A stretch of 64,000 nucleotides of DNA from Gossypium raimondii (GCF_025698545.1 NC_068571.1:33761733-33825732), one strand, 5' to 3'. Numbered from the stretch's first letter, positions 1-13,636 are shown. The notes: generated from the letters alone by a model not told the origin. Translations and numbers: made by a program.

Positions 1-2958
1 CCAGGCATACAACGAGAAACAAACTTTGGACAGTGATTTTAAGTTTAGATGTATTATATCTGAATAAAAGAATCATGCCTCGTAGATAAGAGGCCGACAA
101 TATATTCTTAACAGTGGCAATCTCACATGACATTATATTATGGAATACTAGGTGAAAGTATCATTGTCTCTTACACACTTTGTGAATACCCCATAACGTT
201 ACATTTTTCCTTTTACTTCCCAGTATCCCTTCAAACATATGAATTTGCATTTTCTTCCTTGTTTCAAAGGATAAATATGAGACCTGCTTTCTTTTTATTT
301 TTAAAAAGTTTGGATGTCGCTTCACACTCACAATCCAGTCACCGGGTTTTTTTTTCCTCCTTTAATTTTATTGTTTCTGTTCGGGCTGACTGTAGACCAC
401 AGATTTGGTCTACAAAGAAATTATCAATTACGGGCCCAACAGTATTGGACTCACTTGTCGGCTTTTTAATGGACCCTGCATTACTAATGTTTCATTAGCA
501 GCACGGGCCAGAAAGAAATATTACTACAAGAGAAAAATACATGTATTTGAACCTAATATAACATGATTTTCAACATCTCAATTTTATCATTTTAATTAGA
601 GTCTCATTTGTTTTTAATATTAATATTTTATAAATATATTTGTCGCATCTTTTCTTTTACTAATGTTGCGAGTGTGTCATAATCTAATACTATATTGAAG
701 TGTTTGATTCAGTTGATGTCACGAGTTAATTTAACAAAGTAATAAGTATCACAACGTTTTTTTTATATGAAAGCAACTAAAAGGTCAATTTAACCCATAT
801 AATTAAAAAGAAAAAGAAAAACACATTTAATGGGATTTAAATAAGTTTATATCTTACCATTTTAACTAAAGCGATCTTTTATAAATATTAATATTTAAAA
901 TCACGTGTTAAATATTATATTACTTATTGAATTTTTAATTCATATAATAAATGAAAATTAACATATTGCAAAATAATAAATACATTTAAAACATATAAAT
1001 TATTTAATAATTTAAATATTGTAATAAAAAATTCAAATCATAAGTACAATATTAAAAAATTTAATGTACTCTTCTTCACTCTTTGCTTTTTATTTTTATT
1101 TTCATAATACTTAATAATTAATGTAAATCTTAAGAATGGTTGTATATATATGATATATCATATAGGATTTTTATTTTAAAAAGTTTATAATATTTTTTCC
1201 TTTTTATTTAAGGGTGATTATTTTGTTTACTATCAATATGATATCAAGGGTCCTTTCTAATCATTTAATTATTATTTTATTACACCCTAAAAATAAATGA
1301 AAACATCCTAAGCTGATTTGTGGAATTCTTTTTACTCCACTAATTGTATATAGGATTATAATCATATAAATAACTTAAAATTATAGTCTTTTAACAAAAT
1401 TTAGATTGCTTATTTACAAGTGTGATAAACTTTATTATCACAATCAATTTATTTTACCAAAATCTTACAATAAAATAAAAATATTTAAAATCAAAGAAAA
1501 TAGTAATATAAACCATCAATATATCTAATTTACTTAGTTCAAAACTTTCTCCTGAATTCAATATTTATACTTTCCATTTTTTTCTTATTTTCATAAATAA
1601 TATTCTAAAAAATTCATAAATAATATAAAATTACTATATTTTAAGAATTGTTGTATGTCTTCCAAAAAATATTGTTAGGATTATATAAGATATTTATTTT
1701 TAAAAAAGTTTACATATTAAATATTTTCTTTTATTTAATACTTAAAACTTAAAAGCCATTCAGTGGAAGTTTTAAACAAAATTAGATTTCTTATTTATAA
1801 ATTTATTTAAAATGGAAAAATTAGTAATATAAAAATGATATCAGATAATTTAGTTAATTCAAAAGTTTATTTCAAGCTTATGGTTTTATATGTACTAGTT
1901 TTTAGAGCCACAAGTTTATTTCAAGCTTATGGTTTTATATGTACTAGTTTTTAGAGCCACATTTGTGATATGTATTTAAATTTTATAATTCATTAAACAC
2001 TACATTTATATTTTATTTAATTAAAGCAAGGTAAGCGTATTTTTTTATCAAAACTAATAAGCATAATTAAAATGTATCAATTAGGGCGTTTTAAATTTTT
2101 AAAAGTTTATTTTAAAAGAATATATAAGTTTTATAACTTTTGAATTTTTATATTATAAAGTTTTAATTTTTAAATTTTTAAAATAATATTAAATTGACGA
2201 ATGTTAAAATATTAAGGGTGAAATTTATTTATATTTATTATATTAGGTCACGTCAGTATACACATTTTAACGGTAGAGTAATTAAAATGTGAAATTGAAT
2301 TAACGAAAATGATTAAATTAATAAAAAATTGATGAGTAAAATAAGAACATGCTAAAATTTGGGTGAGTAGTTTAATTTTTTTTTAATTGATAATGTAACG
2401 ATTACATAATCGTTAAAATCCAAGGAGGCAATAGGCGAATGACACATTGACCCAGACAACAGTAAAATGTGGGGCCACATCCACATAGTTGACTGTATAA
2501 TCCAAAGCCACCAACCACCAATACATCCCACAATTTTGGCCAATACAAGAAGGTGGCTGCATTTGTGGTGCAAAACGTACATCATACAATTAACCAATCA
2601 CCATCTTACAAATACATAAACAATAAATAAATATTATTGAAAAAACAAATATACATGATGTGTAGTAACTATTTTACTAGTAAAAATAATTAAAATTTAA
2701 TTAAGTATTTAATCGAAACAACAAATTTTTTGAATTATGAATTGTCGTCGATGAAATTTTTAAAATTATTTTTCTCTCTTGATAAGCCGTTAAATATTGA
2801 TGAGGCAATTGACGTGAAAAAATGAATACATAACAGTCTGACATAGAAAATGATGAAGTGGAGGGTTTAATTGATTTTTAATTATTTTGTTAGGATTCTT
2901 TCAATATTTAAACATATTTTTAAAATTATTATTTTTATAAAATTATAAATTATTAAAT
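1..2958. other. AT-rich intergenic spacer, no gene recognised
   Basis: Very AT-rich sequence without a believable coding exon. Bases 1-520 are less AT-rich than the rest and could be flanking sequence (promoter or 3' end) of a gene outside the window, but nothing identifies it. A more GC-rich patch lies at about 2430-2610 (see findings). A 49-bp tandem duplication at 1863-1960 is listed separately. Confidence 0.6.
1863..1960. repeat. 49-bp perfect tandem duplication
   Basis: The unit at 1863-1911, beginning AAGTTTATTTCAAGCTTATG, is repeated immediately and without mismatch at 1912-1960. The identity suggests a recent slippage or unequal-exchange event in otherwise decayed AT-rich DNA. No coding capacity. 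Confidence 0.9.
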
Positions 2959-3768
2959 AGGGCAAACAACCAAAATAGTCACTTTTGTTTACCTCGGGTT
3001 ACATTTTAGTCACTTATGTTTGAAATGTTACATTTTAGTCACTTACATTATCATGTTATAATATTTTAGTCATTGAGCCATTAATTGTCATTAACGGTGT
3101 AATGGTAAGTTGACGTGACACGTTAAATCATTATTTCAAACAAAAAATTTAGGTTAATTTATCGGTCTCTATATGTTTTCGTTTTGAGCAATTTAATTTT
3201 TTTTATATTTTTTCTAACTTTCCTTTTTACTTTTTTATTTTCCATTCTCTTCTGCTTCTCCCTCTATTTTCCTCCCTTCTCCATTTCTTTTAACATAGTT
3301 TTTCTATATTTTCCATTTATTAAAACTAGTCCCTATACTTTTTTTTTGAACAATTTAATTTTTTCGAGTGAGGTGAGTTTGTGGACTAGTATTAACAAAT
3401 AGAAAGCATAGAAAAACTATGTTAAAAGAAATGAAGAAGGAAGGGAAACAAAGGGAGAAGCTGAAGAGAACGGAAAATAAATGAAAAAGAAAAAAAGAAA
3501 GTTAAAAGAACATAAAAGAAAAATAAATAAATTGCTCAAAATGGAAAAATATAGGGACCAATTGTAGAATTTAACCTAAAATTTTCATTTGAAATAATGA
3601 TTTAACGTGCCACGTCAGCTTACCGTTACACCGTTAATGATAATTAACGGTTTAGTGACTAAAATGTTATAATACGACAATTTAAGTGACTAAAACGTAA
3701 CCTTTCAAACATAAGTGACTAAAATGTAACCCGAGGTAACAAAAGTGACTATTTTGATAGTTTACCCT
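2959..3768. mobile_element. Foldback (long terminal inverted repeat) transposon, Mutator-like MITE
   Basis: Nearly the whole 810-bp element is an inverted repeat. The left arm (about 2959-3327) reappears as its reverse complement in the right arm (about 3400-3768), with a loop of roughly 70 bp. Ends read AGGGCAAAC and GTTTACCCT. The heptamer ATTAAAT flanks it on both sides (2952-2958 and 3769-3775), as expected of a target-site duplication. Motifs such as ATAGTCACTTTTGTT near the ends recur in the element at 28982-30410, so the two belong to one family. No transposase is encoded. Mutator affinity is inferred from the long inverted ends and the duplication length. Confidence 0.85.
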
Positions 3769-6050
3769 ATTAAATATTATGAAAGTTTTAGAAAAATATA
3801 TAACAACATACTCAATTTTAGAATAATGATTAAAATAATTAAAAATATTATAAAAGGAAAATTATAAAAAAATTATAAAATTACTCTTCTTATTTTTTCT
3901 AACACATTGTCTGTATCATATATTAGCTCATCCTTATCAATTTCACTCGCATCATTCTTTGTTAACTACTATTAATCACTTTAAGCCACCAAACACTAAA
4001 ATCATCGTCACTCAAACTCCTTACTCAGTCCCCACACAAGTTCGATCACAATCACACTTCAATCTCTCCATTTTCTTTTTACCAAAACCAAATACTCCAT
4101 ACCTACAAAATAACAAAAATATCTATAATTTTTATAATTTTATAACTTTTAAATATTTTTCATGATTTTTATTATTATCAATTTTTAATACCTTTAGAAG
4201 TTTTTTATCATTTTTATATAATTTTTGTAACTTCTTAATAATTTATTTTAATATTCTCATTATTTTATATATTTTACAATATTTCAATATTTTTTAAAAA
4301 ATTAGGCCTAAATGTTAAAATAACTCTTTACAAAATTATTAAAAATCAATTAGGCCCTCCATGTCATCCTTTTTTTTCAAGCCGGCTTGCTATGTTATCA
4401 TTTCTTACATCAACTATCACGTCAAGTTGTTATTTTAACATTTAACGGTTTGTCAAGGATTTTGATCAAAAAATGAATTCAATGGGTTCAATTGAGAACA
4501 TTTCATAATTCAAAAGACTCAACTAGTGTTGTTTCGATAAAAAAAATAGTTATTTTTAAATTATTTTACGAGTACTTATTCAACATTTTAGCTTAATTTT
4601 TAAAAGTAGGAGGTTATAAGCCAATTAAATATTATTTCAGTTGACATGGTTGCTAATCTGGCAATTTTGAGGTTCAAAAACACTTAACCACGGTTTCAAA
4701 GGATGATGAGTACGTAATTTATAAATTGCATAAAAATAAAATATGTAAACAAATTTAATCTTATTCTATAATTGACATTTAAAAAAGAAATTATCAACCA
4801 AGATATTTAGTATATATATATTTTTTGTACATTTTAAAGAAATTTAGCAATAGCTTACAATTATAATAAAAATCTATTTACAATTCAAGCAAAGTTAAAT
4901 AGATAGGATTTTAGGTGAATATGTATAGATGGAGTAATTTTGAATTTTGAATATACACTGTAAAATAGATATGAAAAAATATAGATAAATTCAATCGTGT
5001 GTAAAAATTACAATGCTATTGTAATATCCTAATTTTATAAATTTTAAAAATCTCTCTGTGATGAGTTAATAACAGATAAAATATAACTCGACTTGTAATT
5101 TATTAGTCAAGTGTTCAACTTTCTTAAGAATAGTTTGAGTTTGGATCATAGTTGTACAAGTATTTTAAAAACGTAATAATTTAAGACAAGTATAGTTTAA
5201 TTTAGAAATTATAATAACATTTTACTCTTAATTTTTAAATATATAATATAAAATTATAATGATGTTGTTGTCTTTATTTATTTTTTTATAATTTTAAACT
5301 TTTATCAATTAAATTAGTGTCACTTAACTCGTAGCACAAAATTCGGTTAGGTGTATTATAACAAATAAATCACGGTAGTCGACATTAGGAGTACCAACAA
5401 GTATGTGCCCTTTCAATTTTAAATCAATACCAAGTGGTTTAAACATTCTCATGGTTAAAGTTTCATTGTGTTTCTGACGTTTTGATCAATATTAATGATG
5501 AGTTAGTGCAGAATTTTGATTTTAAACTAATTTTTTATCTAAGTTATTTTTTATTTTTATAATTATATTTAAAATATAATATAATAATTTAATTAAGTTA
5601 TCGAACTTAATTAATATTTTTAAAATATATAATTAAAGTATATTTACATGTATATAATATAAATAATACACCAATATGCATCCATACCAATATATATTAA
5701 TACCAAAACAAAAATATTAGTTACAATTATATTAATACTAAATTAAAAATATTAAATTCACATACCAATATATATATAGACCAACAAGCCTTGAATGTAA
5801 TTATAAAACATATTGCTCTCAAAGTTAGGATAAGAGGGATAGACCACTATTTTCAGAATCAAATTAGACCCGTTGGGGTATTGGTCCGAAATAAGAGATT
5901 GAATTGACTAACCCACGAACCAATTGGATCGGTTGAATTGGAAACTAGTGATTTGATTGGTTTGATCACTAGTTTGATTCTAAAAATTTTAGAGTAGACA
6001 TAAATTTCAAAAAGATTAGTTTTCATCAACCATAAAATGAGCATGGAAGA
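3769..6050. other. AT-rich intergenic spacer with repeat fragments
   Basis: No supportable gene. Short reading frames are AT-rich chance frames. At about 5840-6000 there is a fragment of a dispersed repeat with alternating GGTTTGAT/GGTTGAAT-like words. Related copies are seen near 30716-30990 and 41650-41890. Confidence 0.5.
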
Positions 6051-6054
6051 GAAT

Positions 6055-6497
6055 TAACAAAAAGACCCCTCCAATCTCTCTCAATTTTGATACTGAACAA
6101 ATTGGTCCCTCTCAAGAAATCGAATCAATTTAATTATTGTCAATTTTGAAAGTAAGCAACTAAGAACAATTAGTTACAACGTTAATGGTTTTCATCAATT
6201 TTACATAAATTTGATTGGATAATAACAAATTTAGCTCTCATAATTTACCCATTTTATCAATTTGGTCATAAGTTAACAAATTTAGCTCACAATAAATTTG
6301 TAAATGTTAAGGCTAAATTTGTTTTTTTTAATCAAGACCAATTTAACAAAATATGTAAATATCAAGGGCTAAATTTGTTATTATACCAATCAAAATTATT
6401 CACAAACATTAAACTCAAATTGCTTCAATTTTGAGAGGGACTAATTTGCTCAATTTGGAAACTGAGAGGGAGTGGAGAGATTTTTTTTACCAAGAAA
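6055..6497. mobile_element. MITE with terminal inverted repeats, upstream of the haem-domain gene
   Basis: The left end (AAAAGACCCCTCCAATCTCT and onward, including AAATTGGTCCCTCTCAA) is mirrored by the right end. The right end contains TTTTGAGAGGGACTAATTTG followed by GAGAGGGAGTGGAGAGATTT. Inverted similarity covers about 60 bp at each end with several mismatches. The element ends about 230 bp before the start codon at 6730, so it probably sits in or next to the promoter. Family not assigned. Confidence 0.6.
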
Positions 6498-6729
6498 ATT
6501 TATCCATTAGAAAAACAAGTATATTTAAAAGGGGGAAAATAGAAGGAAATTGGAAATTGGAATGATAAATTTGACGGAACAACTTTCTTTATAATTTTGT
6601 TACAATAAAAGGTGAAGTGCGAATTTGATTCGTAAGTCGGCTAATGAATGTGGACCGAAGCGAGCTTGTAAACCAAGCAACAACAACTCAGACACTTGCT
6701 CCCTTAACGAAATTTCCTGCTCAACGACC

Positions 6730-9700
6730 ATGCTTCGACTCAGCCTGCTAACCTTGTTGGTACTATTGGGATCCGGGCTAACCCGACGAGTCACCTCGCA
6801 CGAGGAATCTGGAGAGTGGAGTTGCGAGTCAAACTCGGAGATCCAAGTCCTGGCGGACTTCGCCCCTGGAGTCATCACCCTCGATGGTCACGCCGATGAC
6901 TGGAAAGACATTGATGGGTTCGACTTCTCTCTCCTCCCTGCTCTTGACCCACACGAGGATCATGAGTACAAAGATGGGAAAATGACGGTCAAGGTATTGC
7001 TATTGCTTGGATTTCAAAACAAATGAACAACATTTGACCATGAGTTTTGATGCAAACGCTTTTGTGGGGATTGTCTTAGGCTGTACACGATGGAAATGAT
7101 GTCTTCTTCTTGTTGCAAGTCGATGGGGACTATGCATACACCAAAGGGTAAGCTTCTTTATTATTAGAACTAGATTTAGTTTCTTTTTGGACGGGTTAGC
7201 CATTATGATTCGAACCCCTGAATATGTTGGTCTTTTAATACTGTTTAAGATGTCCAATAAAGTTGGATATCTGGTGCCTCACGCGAATAATTAGAAAAGG
7301 AAGCTTATTAAATTATCATCTTTGCTTTATGCATCAAGATATGTGGTATTAGTTTTAATTTTATTTCCTCTCTGTTGTGTAAATTGAATAGCGAGCATTT
7401 TTAGCTGAATCTGTAGCCACGCGCTGACTTTTCTATGTTAAATCCTTATGGCTAACCAGTTTTTCACTCTTCAATGCAGGGATAACGTGAAATGTCCATC
7501 TGTAGCTCTCATGTTTCAAATCGGTGACGATGCTACGTATCATGATGTCAGTTTTTAAATCTTGTGCTATTTTTATCTTACTTTATTATTCTTTGTTAGT
7601 TTCTCCTTTGTTGCAAGGATGAAAGTTGAGAAAGTTTACTGTGGTTCAAGATGGGTGGCTGTAAAGAACCAAGGGACTCTTGTACTAACAAGACTTGCAA
7701 AGGTCATGAAGTTGACATTATGCACTTTTCTATTGGAAATGCTATACCTGGAAGGCTTTACGGTGGCAACCCCATAGATAACAGAGATGGAAATGGAGGT
7801 GACAGGTAATGTAGTACAACATTGTTTGGAGTAGTACAATGAATCCTTAGCCTTCACAATAGTAAAGTGAAACAATGTACTTTTCTGGCAAAATGTTCTG
7901 GAACTTAGTATTTGATGATAACACTTTTAATTGCCGACAGGTTTGGTCATTTGGTTGATGTGTATGCTTGGAACCCGCACTGTAGATACCTTGATGGAAT
8001 GGGACCTTCTGGTAAATTATAAGATCCTCTAATCTTATTGGCCAGCTTTTGAGTATTATATTTGATTTTTTGAGATGAAAATGATGGGACTTCCTTTGAG
8101 CACGGCAAAATAAAGTGGGATGAGGCACTAAAGAAAGTGACTACAAGGGTCATCAAGTTGTCATAGAATGAGAACAACTCCCAAAAGTCAAAAAATTATC
8201 TTTTATGAGACATTAGATTGCTTTCTTAATGGATATGGCACTCACTAGAAGGAACTTTTTGAAGATCTTGAAGCATTAATAACTTATTTAATGACATTAA
8301 ATCATCAAGATGGCAATCAACAATTATTTTTAATCTGATTGACTATGCTTGTCTATCATTTTAATGCATTCTGATAGCAATCATCTTGCCCTTATACTGC
8401 TTTAAGTGTTGAAATACCTTTTTATCGCTCTCTGTACTTTTCTTTGTTGCCTTCAACTTCTTCTTTAAGTGCCTTCAACTAGGATCAAGTTACTCATTCC
8501 AATTGTTGCTTGTTTTTCCTATCTTGTGTTATTTTGAGAAGGAAAAGAATTATGGGGATAGGATAATCTAGTTGTTTTATCATTGTTTTAAGTTTCTTCC
8601 AATTTCCAACTCATAACTTCGTAGGACAAATTATGCCCCTTTTTATCTTACCTAAGATATTATTTTAATCTTATTTCGTATCACCGTCTCCACGCATTTC
8701 TGGCTTATCAGATTCTCAATTCAACGACTTTTGGTAGTAGACTGAAAATTCCTACTGTTAGATTATATTTCTTTTTCGAACCATTGCATACGAATATAAG
8801 AGTTCTTTTCTCTTCTTTATACATGAATCTCATGATCCACTCTAGCTAGAAGGAGATGGTTTGTCTTGACTTTGAAACTTGTGAATCCCTTACGCAAACT
8901 ATGCTGGTTTACGAGTCTAAATGCTGCATTTCTAAGCCTGCAATAGTTCCCTGCTTCCTGCCGTACTCTATATTAGTTTTCTATTCTAGGGGTATGCTTT
9001 ACAAGAAAGCTAGTGGATTCTTATTGGTGCTTTTAATTATTGATTGGCTTTGAGATAGGTACTAGATAAAACGAAAAATTAGTAACTTTTATTTCTCTTG
9101 TGGCTTTATTTAGTATCTTTAACTGATGATGGCTTCCTTCTCTCTTTGTCCTTTCTTCACCCCTGCCCCCTTTAAAAGCTATTGGTTTTTAATATAGTTT
9201 TTATTTCCTCATTTTTTTAAATTAATAAGATTTATCCTTCTTCACTGTTAGGAAATGATTCTAGTGCACAAAATGACTGGAAAGGGGCATGGTGGCACAG
9301 TAGCTTCACAGTTCATTCAGGTAACTTAAGTATTGTGATTATATACTAATGGAGTTGAAGATCTTGGTTTTACATCTCTGATATCATAAGTTCAAAAATC
9401 AGTTCAGATGCATTGCTTACTTTTGCTGGGTGATATTTATTAGAAAGTTAGCATATCCGGTACAAAAATGGAATGGTTAGGTAGGCTGATATGCATTTCT
9501 ACAAGCCAGTGGTCCATATGCATGTTTCAATGTCCTCAAACCTTCTGGGTTGTGATTGCTCCTTTTGCATGTTTTTAGGCATTAGATAGGAAAATTTCCA
9601 TGCATCAAGTTGAGCATTATATTCTGCAACAAAATAACAAATGAACTTGGTTTATTGTATTTTCTAAATGTAGAGGATGATTTTATTCTCAACTGTGTTT

Positions 9701-11125
9701 TTGTTAGCATCGTCACTATTGGTCAATTAGTTTCCTTTTTTTTTGGTTCTGTGTATGCTTAATCAATATTGTGCTCTAGTGTCTTAGGGAGTCGGTGTGA
9801 ATACATTTTTCTAATTCTCAATGGTAAACTTACTTTTAACAGGTTTTGTGGAGGATGACAGCCCTTTTTCCACGGGAGGTCAGAAGGGAACTTATTATTT
9901 CGAATTTTCTAGGCCTTTAAGAACCATGGATCGTCTTCAACAGGTTTGACAATAATCTTCTGCCTTTAGGCTTTTAACTACTTGCATTAAATGTTAACAA
10001 ATGTAAGCCCCATTTTTTGTGTTTATGGCTAAATTATTTTAATCATGTACATTATGATGTATTTGTGTTGTTTCTGTTGCTTGTCAAACAAACTTGATCA
10101 TGGATCATGGATTCAAAATTGTTTGTCCTTACTATAGGTTGATTTAACATGAATTATTGGAGCCCCTTCTCCCATTGACCTTGCCAGAGAATCTAAGATC
10201 CACTTTTATTGAAAAATGTTTCCATATTTTCTAATTTTCTTTTTGGGCATGTACTGGAATGGACCTTGGGCTGCTTAAGGGTTAGCTTTCTCCCATCTCA
10301 TAATCCACCTCTCTCCCCCCCCCCTCCCCCCAAACTAAATGGCTTATTGATAAGTTTTTATGGTTTAGGATTTATGATCTTCTTCTAAGTAGAATTCACT
10401 CAGATCATATTAGTGTAATTGCTTCTAGTTAATTTTTTATATGTGAATTTAAGACTATTTTTTGCTTCATTTAAGAGGTAAAGCAAATAAACATGTAAAC
10501 CCACTGCAAGGAAACCTCGGCTCTCTCATTTAATCACATAATACTGTAAGCTCCTTGTATAAGATGACCTCATGACCCCCCATGTACCCAACGTGGACCT
10601 TGCTTTCAGCTGAGTTTATTGTTTTATCTCAAAAAAGAAAACAGCATACTCACTTTACTCCTATTCTATGCTACCTTCCTTAGCAGAAGGCCGGTGTTTA
10701 AAATGAAAATAAAATATATTAGAATTCTGATGTCAAAACATAAATGGTAATGCTTCGGTTCATTTCTGTTAAAGCTATTTACCTTATCATAACAGCCAGA
10801 CATGAGTAACTTCTATATTGCATTGCAGGATGTTCAGTTCACAATAGGTGGATCAAGCAAGATGTCGGTTGCACTCTGGTATCCGGTTGACGGGAATCCA
10901 TGGAGTGGATCTGGACACTATACTATTAACTGCGATTGGGTGTCGTTTGATATTGCTTCAGGTGGTTCTAAGCTAACCAAGTCTGTGAAATCAAGCAGCT
11001 CCTGGGATGCTGCCTCTGCCTTTTCTCTTTTATTCTCAGTAGCAGCTCTTTGTGTGGCTATATTTGTGGCGTATCAGGTTTCAAGACCAAAGAATATCCC
11101 ATTCACACCAATGGAAAATCTTTAG
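6730..11125 (+). CDS. Membrane-anchored protein with ethylbenzene-dehydrogenase-type haem-binding domain
   Basis: Eight coding exons: 6730-6993, 7080-7147, 7480-7546, 7651-7805, 7941-8011, 9252-9320, 9843-9943 and 10829-11125. They give 1092 nt (363 aa) with every GT-AG junction in frame. An N-terminal hydrophobic stretch (about residues 3-17) looks like a signal peptide. The central domain resembles the cytochrome c-552/DMSO-reductase-like haem-binding fold (EB_dh family). Features are an early D-W-x-D-I-D-G segment, a Cys-rich MGGCKEPRDSCTNKTCKGHE stretch and a WKGAWWHSSF stretch. A single hydrophobic helix (about 328-348) ends the protein with a short polar tail, which suggests an anchored, lumen- or apoplast-facing haem protein. 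In bacteria the fold is the gamma subunit of molybdoenzymes; its plant role is unknown to me. I recall Arabidopsis At3g62370, annotated only as haem binding, as the likely counterpart. Haem binding is inferred from fold similarity. Confidence 0.75.
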
Positions 11126-12516
11126 ATTACAGATGTTCAAGTCTGCCATTGTACAATTAATCGAGTTCGAGTTTAAGCTTGAGCTTCTCATACATGTTAG
11201 AGATTGTACTATTATTGCCTGTGTTTGTACTGCCTTAGCTTGAGTTTGTACTTTGAATGAATCCCTTCCCACTTTATTACTATTCTTTTAATTAAAAAAT
11301 TTTTAGTTTTAGTTTATGTTTCTGCTTTTGATGAAGCTTGTCTCTTAGTTGAAGAGTGGTCTCCTCCATGTCCTTGAGCACATCACATGTTTGACGGCTT
11401 TCTGTAAATATTATAAGGAGTAGCAGAGCATTAACTACCAATATTCTTATGGAAAGTCCTAACTTTTAACTTTCTTAGGTAAAATCCCCTAAATTTAATG
11501 GTCCTTGAAAATTACATTGTTGCTAATAACTGATTGAAGAAGGAAGTTTTAATGTAATGTGTTGTAAAAACATTATTAACGTTTCAATGGAGTTCAGGCT
11601 GCAACATTAATATGCGTAAGAAAGTATTAGTTAAAATTCGAGAAAGTAATTTTATACATTTGTTTCGGTAAACGCTTTACTAAAATTGTGGTATATCCTG
11701 AAAACAATTATGTTAACATTCAAATTAAATATGTAATAACTAAGTTGACTTCTGTTCAAATCCACTCATATTGATATATTTTTTTAGATTTTAGCTCTTA
11801 TAAAAATATGCAACTTAATTTCGACTCCCAGATAAATTTTATGCTTTCACCCCTAAATTAATGCCTCAATGACAAAAAAAAATCAATTAGGTCCATCTGT
11901 TATCAGAAATTGTCATTGACCAGTTTAACTGTTAACAGACATTGATAAACTAACAAAAGCATTGAGAAGCTGACACATGACATGCCATGTAGACAAGTGT
12001 GTTGACCTAGCATGCCACACTAGCATGTATTTTAAAAAGTAAAAAAAAAATCCTAAAAAAAAAAATAAAAAGTTACTATAAATGCATGTCTAGAATGAAC
12101 CTAAATAAATGGATATCCAAAATCATCTAATTGTGAACATTAATTTGTTCAAGTTCATTTCAAATATAGTTCCAAATATTATAAAATTTATTAGTAATTA
12201 TTAAAATTTTATAATTTTTTTTAAAAATATTATAAAAATTCTAAAAATTCAAATTAATCTATTACATCAAAATATCACACGGTATTGAAAATAAAACAAA
12301 ATTTGACACAAATACATGTTTATATATATATATATTCAAATTTGTGTTGAAATTTTGTGCCACAATTTTTCTTAAAAACACCTATTATATTTTGATATAC
12401 ATATATGTCATATATTCAAAACCCAAAAATATTAACACTAATATGAGTACATAAATCTATACTATTAATATAAAAGGTAGGTCATAAGTACTTCTTTCTT
12501 TGACACTTCGCTTGCG

Positions 12517-12567
<51 letters not shown>

Positions 12568-13636
12568 AATATTTCATTTTCAAATTTAGTTCTTCTATTT
12601 TTTTTATATTTTTTTTAGAAAGGTAAGTTCTTTAATTTATTCAATAAATGAAACTATACAATTCAGAAAAGAAAAAAAAACAAATACTCATCCTAGATGG
12701 TAAAGGACAAGCTCCACCAACACAACAAAGGTTTTAGCCTCAATATCAATAGAACATTATGACATGTTGACAATTGGTTTTGTCACAACTTAAGCACGAC
12801 ATATCTGAAGCGATTGCAAACACTTAATACGATAAGAAAATTAACCTCGGATGGCCCAAAGCAGCGAGTAAAAATTGACAAAAGAATCGAGTATTCACCA
12901 AACTAGAGAGGACGATAACAAAATCATCCCTAAAATTACTCGTAAAACTAAGATTACATGCATAAGCAATACCAAAAAACATACTACAAGAGCAAACAAA
13001 AACTTCTAACACTGAAGACTTATTAAACAATGAAAAAAATAAAAAAAATAAATAACTTAAGACAACACGGATCTAAATTGACACGTGAAATAATTTATTA
13101 TTCTGAAATACTCTCAAAACAAAAACAAATTAAGAAGTTGACAAAGAGCCATCCACTTTCCAAGAAAAACTACTGGTGACCAGTGGAGTTTTAGCGGGAG
13201 ACAGACATCGCCATTTATCCATCACAACTTGTGAAACAACATAGATACTATAAAATAGATCTGCAAACTGAAAAGAGAGGAAGCATGTGTAATGAATGAG
13301 AATAATAAAGAAATAAAACGTTGATGAGAGAGGAAAAAGGCGGGCGATAGCCATCTCGGAGACTGGCACCACCGCTAAGTAAAACAAAAGAATAGAAGTA
13401 AACAGTTTGGAGAAAAAAAGAGAAAAGTTTTCAGGGTTTTTCTCAACACATCACAATTCTTTAACTAGTTCTTCGACTTTTTAATTATATAAAAATAATT
13501 AAAATTTAATTTTAGTCTATATTTTATTAAAATTTGAGATTTAATCTTTACACTTGAATTTTTTATACAATTGAATACATTCAACATCTATAATATCATT
13601 ATTTATGATCAACAAATAAAATTGATTAGAAATTAA
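11126..13636. other. Intergenic spacer, no gene recognised
   Basis: The start is the 3' untranslated region of the haem-domain gene. The rest is AT-rich spacer with an (ATT)n microsatellite. A less AT-rich stretch at about 12650-13440 has only short reading frames on the minus strand, which I could not assign. Confidence 0.5.
12520..12563. repeat. (ATT)n microsatellite, about 14-15 units
   Basis: An uninterrupted trinucleotide run follows the word GCGTTT, then leaves the repeat at CCATAATATT. It is a likely length-polymorphic marker. Confidence 0.95.

Noticed and set aside
7195-7260. tRNA-like T-loop word (GGTTCGAATC on the minus strand)
   Set aside because: No matching acceptor, D or anticodon stems surround it, and it lies within an intron of the haem-domain gene.
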